From: an uncultured Chlorobiota bacterium
Lineage (GTDB): Bacteria; Bacteroidota; Kapaibacteriia; OLB7
Direction of reading: 5' to 3'
NCBI GenBank assembly: GCA_946481475.1
Contig: CAMLOB010000102.1
Coordinates: 1 to 10,012 of the forward strand
Length of the DNA: 10,012 nt
Made by a program: the position numbers and the translations under genes. The first letter of the stretch is position 1; each line of letters starts with the position of its first letter. The notes under the pieces were generated by a model. It made no database searches, was not told the DNA's origin, and was given only the letters and a program-made list of their open reading frames with translations. Shown one piece after another: positions 7,501-10,012 of this stretch.

Positions 7501-9257
7501 ATCTCGCCGAGCTTATGCCAGGAGTAGGCCTGACCGGAAAGATCGTCCGCCTCCTCCCGCAGAAGGATCGCCAGCCGGTGAGCCTTCTCTGCGTTGAAGT
7601 AGTCGCCGAGCGACCAGTAGGACTGACCGACGTTTGACTTCGAGAACCCGGCCCCCTGCTTGTCACCGATTTCCAGATGTGCCTCGTAGGCCTCCTCGTA
7701 GTTCTTCACCGCCTCGCGATACTTCCCCATGCTTGAGTACTGGTAGGCGATGGCGTCGAGAGCGTCGGCCTCGCCGCTTCTGTTCTCAAGCCGGCGGTAG
7801 ATACCGACGGCGGTATCGAGTCGCCGCAATGCCTCGTCGTACCTGCCGAGGCTGTTCAGAACGTCAGCGATGCGGAGGAGAGACCAGGCGGTGTTGCTTT
7901 CGGATGTGGCGGTTCCGGCATCGGCGTACAGGACTTTTGTCCTCTCATATTCGGCAAGGGCCGTCTCGTAGTCGCCGAGTGCATTCAAGACCCGGGCACG
8001 TCCGCTGAGGGTGTGGGCCAGGCTTTCGGCCGCCTCACCCGACCCTTCCTCCTCGTAGCGCGTCAGCTTGATCCGGTAGGCCGTGTCGTATGCGGCCAGC
8101 GCCTCTTCGTAGCGACTCAGATTGATCAGCACAGAGCCTCGGTTGTTCAGAGCAAACGAGAGCCCCTTCTCCGAAGTCCGTTCAAAGACCTCCTCCGCCT
8201 GAGCGTACCAATCGGCGGCGGCGGCATAATCGAGTCCGATTTCGGCGATACGTCCCTCGACGAAAAGTCCCCAACCGACCGCTTCCTCATCTTCCAGAAT
8301 CTCCGCTCCCCTCAACGCAATGGCGACAAGTTTCCGGGCGTCCTCTCCCCGCCCCTCCAGTCCCCACTCCTCGGCAGTACTGATCCAGTCGTAAAGGAAG
8401 GAACCGTTTCGTATATCCTCGGCATGAAAACGTATCAGCCGGTCCCGCTCCTGATCGTCCGGAGCATGTATCAGCAACTCCTGCAGATCGCCCGATGATA
8501 TCGGCGTGTTGTTGAGAATCCAGGTGGCGTAAATCTCGGCCAGACTCCAGGTGACCCCCATGTAGTTGCCGGGATAGGAGCGGACGAACTTCAGGAAGGC
8601 GAGAACATCATCAGTGGAGGACCGGGTCATCCCCTCCAGCATTCCGACTCCCTCGAAGCGTCCTCCGGTCTGGGGCAGGGTGAATGTGGAATCGAGGGAA
8701 TCATTCGACAGGAACTCTTCTCCGGTCGCCCGGATCGTCGCCAGCATCCGCTCCAGCATCTTCCGTTCGTATTCCGGAGAATCGTCGGCAACGACATCAC
8801 CAAATGAGTAGAATGACTGTCCGGCTTCGTCGGTCAGGTCGATCGCGAGGGCCTGAAGCTCGAAGATCACCGATCTGTTTTCGCGAACCGGAATCAGCGC
8901 GGGGAGGGAAACAAGGTCGGCGATCATCACTTCGAACTCCCCTTCGACGGGAGTGAAGGCAACCGACGCCGTGGAATCTTCCACATCGCGCACTTCGGCA
9001 TAGCCGATCAGCTTTCCTCCCCGTCCGGGCGTCCCTTCCATGTAGGTACTCCAGACCTCTCCCCGGCTGTCGACCGTCAGCCCATGATCTTTTCCCGCCC
9101 CGACAATCAGCAGAGAAGAACCCCCTCCCGGTTCGGGAATATCGATGATCGGGAAGTGCATCACCACCGACTCCCGCTCCTGGGCGAGAAGACCGGAGAC
9201 AAGAGTCGGCAGAAGCAACAGAGGGGTGAAGAGAAGCGAACGGATACTGGTCATCAT
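4521..9257 (-). CDS. exported TPR-CHAT caspase-like protease
   Basis: A 1578-residue multidomain protein. Residues 1-26 form a signal peptide (hydrophobic core SLLFTPLLLLPTLVSGLLA, cleavage likely before QE). About 45-120 is a beta-rich module (GAGKDHGLTVDSRGEVW, then IGYAEVRDV, then a DLVSLPA end), with the pattern of the small beta-barrel seen in FlgT-C-like domains. Then comes about 200 residues of helical sequence. About 19 tetratricopeptide units of roughly 40 residues cover about 326-1100. A charged coiled-coil-like linker follows. The C-terminal CHAT domain spans about 1244-1578. The CHAT domain (clan CD, related to caspase and separase) has both catalytic residues in their usual settings, LHFATHG (His1440) and LSACNT (Cys1489), plus the family signatures IPSGDLNYLPFG near 1335 and YYWAPFVLLGDW at the end. 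It is therefore expected to be an active cysteine peptidase or a regulated one, with the TPRs sensing a partner. The start at 9257 is chosen over 9278 because it begins the signal peptide directly; neither has a Shine-Dalgarno site. Confidence 0.93.
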   Translation of the reverse strand: MMTSIRSLLFTPLLLLPTLVSGLLAQERESVVMHFPIIDIPEPGGGSSLLIVGAGKDHGLTVDSRGEVWSTYMEGTPGRGGKLIGYAEVRDVEDSTASVAFTPVEGEFEVMIADLVSLPALIPVRENRSVIFELQALAIDLTDEAGQSFYSFGDVVADDSPEYERKMLERMLATIRATGEEFLSNDSLDSTFTLPQTGGRFEGVGMLEGMTRSSTDDVLAFLKFVRSYPGNYMGVTWSLAEIYATWILNNTPISSGDLQELLIHAPDDQERDRLIRFHAEDIRNGSFLYDWISTAEEWGLEGRGEDARKLVAIALRGAEILEDEEAVGWGLFVEGRIAEIGLDYAAAADWYAQAEEVFERTSEKGLSFALNNRGSVLINLSRYEEALAAYDTAYRIKLTRYEEEGSGEAAESLAHTLSGRARVLNALGDYETALAEYERTKVLYADAGTATSESNTAWSLLRIADVLNSLGRYDEALRRLDTAVGIYRRLENRSGEADALDAIAYQYSSMGKYREAVKNYEEAYEAHLEIGDKQGAGFSKSNVGQSYWSLGDYFNAEKAHRLAILLREEADDLSGQAYSWHKLGEMFRESGDPNGALEAYNRASEIYTRLGDREKQAEVLSSAGDVYYGQKVWHSALEKYNRAIEVQRQIGARDAVATTLYNIGNVYYGDLKYDQARKAYDESLRIRREIGDRQNEIYSMTGLGLVGWVQRDYEAAYDYFEKALALAEELESREDVAWCWSVIAKVDAMKGENGRAVENYGKALEIYREIGYKSGEIDALLGIGNIEIERGEFGKGLEKFREAERLARESNSRTQIADALTATAGVYLLLGEFEKALEVDRQGLEISRDVDNAWGIGSAFIGIGNIYNAMGDYRRAVEYYNRADSLYRELRDTVARATPMNNIGTVLFFQGDYDRALDQFTGVLKILRDAGQEDEFLAIVIGNIGEVYYEQGRLKEAETWLKSGLELADSLNARRVSATKLTILAKTMIAADRLDEAAKHGERALQLSEEIGELEQVAETNFVMGELALRRGNTGEGEIYLKKSVEVSERIGSTKYLWRPLYHLGILHRDRNDREGAIDYLKRSVETIESLRDRVSGGEAAEKLFASDRMKIQVYEALIALLIEKGEIETALGYLERSSSEDLRARFRSLAPELADPSQKKILDQGRELKARIDKLAEQIAVERGREEGSEEKIEKLQEIISIAESDYIRFVTETVREQPELRNYFSTGVNPIELRQRKQKIPEDVAVISYLLGESQLFVFFATSDTVIARVMSTPRSDIEWTVRQLYWMVEAPDSEEGEEMTPADILPYASELYNLLIAPVEDQLAGKEKLAIIPSGDLNYLPFGLLSSSPDEPRYLMEDHSIFYVSDLGIFLEEKARADKPHVVAFGNADNSLPSAEQEVKDIASLYPGAKVYLREEATEDKAKNMPEEYNTLHFATHGNLDYTNFENSWLTLAENPAAGEDGRLTLEEIWGISNLANCRLVTLSACNTAVSEEVVEGWPINPANAFLQVGVPRVVATLWQVDDNATAILMKEFYTNLKTHGSADALKLAQAKLAAQEEYAYPYYWAPFVLLGDWR

Positions 9258-9344
9258 GATAGAATTTCCGGAGAGCATCGATTCATACTTTGAACCGCGG
9301 TGTAAAATTAGAGAATTCAGTGGAGCCGGGAACTTGGGGAGGTC

Positions 9345-9372
9345 AGTAATCGGCTTTCAGTAGTCGGCTTTC
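9345..9372. repeat. 14-base tandem duplication in the CHAT/P450 divergent gap
   Basis: AGTAATCGGCTTTC is followed at once by AGTAGTCGGCTTTC (one difference). Just to the right, 9386-9412 carries AATCGGCAATCGCAAATCG, which resembles the AAATCGCC-type stretch inside the long direct repeats. The rest of the 266-base gap between the two divergent genes must hold both promoters, but no convincing -35/-10 pair was found. Confidence 0.55.
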
Positions 9373-9523
9373 AGCCATGAGATTTCGACAATCGGCAATC
9401 GCAAATCGAAATTACAAGCACTCGGCTCTGAGAGGTAAGCTTGCAACAATTGTCTCCCCGTACCCTTTCCCCCGATTCTTCTATCTTCCACGACCAATAC
9501 TCTCCAGACAATCAGAGCTCGAC

Positions 9524-10012
9524 ATGGAACAGATAACAAAGCAGCTCCCCCCATCCCCTCCCGCACGCGGATTTCTCGGTCACTTCCGAAAGATGACCGC
9601 CGATCCTCTGGATTTCTTCAGTCGGTCGGTCAGGGAGTACGGCGACATCGTCTACCTGCATGTCGGACGGATCAACATCTACCTGATCAACGATCCGGAC
9701 GATATCGAGCGGATGCTGGTGACCGACAACCGGAACTTCGTGAAGCCAAGACTTCTCCATCTGGCCGCCGAGACGCTCGGCAACGGACTGCTGACCAGCG
9801 AGGGGAAGTTCTGGCTTCGTCAGCGCAGACTGGCCGCACCGGCATTTCACAGAAAGCGGATCGAGGAATACGGCCGCGTGATGGTGGAGAAGACCGGGAG
9901 GATGCTTGACGGATGGAACCGAAAAGATTCCCTGGATGTTCACGAAGCTATGATGGCCCTGACGCTGGAGATCGTGACATCAACGTTGTTCGGGACAGAT
10001 ATCGGGACCGAA
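9524..10012 (+). CDS. cytochrome P450, N-terminal part (runs off the window)
   Basis: The first 163 codons of a bacterial cytochrome P450, a haem-thiolate monooxygenase; the substrate is unknown. Evidence: a proline-rich start (PPSPPARGFLGH at 9-20), then DPLDFFSRSVREYGDIVYLHVG (about 27-48, the usual A-helix and first beta-sheet), INDPDDIERML at 55-65, and the C-helix region GNGLLTSEG then FWLRQRRLAAPAFHRKR at 96-112, which contains the haem-propionate motif WxxxR (Trp97, Arg101). There is no membrane anchor, so it is a soluble type. The I-helix, ExxR and haem-binding Cys motifs would lie beyond the edge, so activity cannot be judged. The ATG at 9524 fits the usual N-terminus; the ribosome-binding site is weak or absent. 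It is transcribed away from the CHAT gene. Confidence 0.92.
   Translation, partial: MEQITKQLPPSPPARGFLGHFRKMTADPLDFFSRSVREYGDIVYLHVGRINIYLINDPDDIERMLVTDNRNFVKPRLLHLAAETLGNGLLTSEGKFWLRQRRLAAPAFHRKRIEEYGRVMVEKTGRMLDGWNRKDSLDVHEAMMALTLEIVTSTLFGTDIGTE

Overview
The window looks like a chromosomal segment of a Gram-negative bacterium with a GC-rich genome. Support comes from two predicted lipoproteins, an exported CHAT protease with a signal peptide, and an intergenic space rich in palindromic REP-like elements. Only one gene has a clear Shine-Dalgarno sequence. The weak use of such sites is reminiscent of the Bacteroidota and relatives (Rhodothermota, Balneolota), but this is an inference and no gene here fixes the taxonomy.

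Layout. A plus-strand MatC/SLC13-type carboxylate permease (26-1285) converges on a run of five minus-strand genes. Read in transcription order from the right, these are: a 1578-residue exported TPR-CHAT caspase-like protein (9257-4521); a 219-residue protein of unknown family (4271-3612); a 128-residue four-helix membrane protein (3317-2931); a lipoprotein or exported peptide-methionine sulfoxide reductase MsrA (2671-1982); and a 129-residue lipoprotein (1751-1362). At the right edge a plus-strand cytochrome P450 starts at 9524, divergent from the CHAT gene, and runs off the window after 163 codons. The gaps between the minus-strand genes are 230-294 bases, so they are probably separate transcription units.

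The intergenic DNA is not empty. Five copies of a hairpin element ending in GGCTACCGG or a close variant lie between 2747 and 4398. Two of them sit inside a longer direct repeat of about 155 bases (3467-3621 and 4318-4471, about 95% identical) that brackets the unknown 219-residue gene. The tail of the left copy supplies that gene's stop codon and a terminator-like hairpin that begins at the very next base. The gap between msrA and the small lipoprotein gene holds a different large inverted repeat with perfect 12-base arms.

Functional picture. The window mixes cell-envelope functions (exported MsrA repair enzyme, lipoprotein, membrane protein, exported TPR-CHAT protein) with metabolic genes (carboxylate permease, P450). 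No CRISPR array, cas gene, tRNA, rRNA, insertion sequence or phage gene was seen. The items most worth a second look are the secreted form of the TPR-CHAT protein, with its N-terminal beta-barrel-like domain, and the direct-repeat-bracketed unknown gene.
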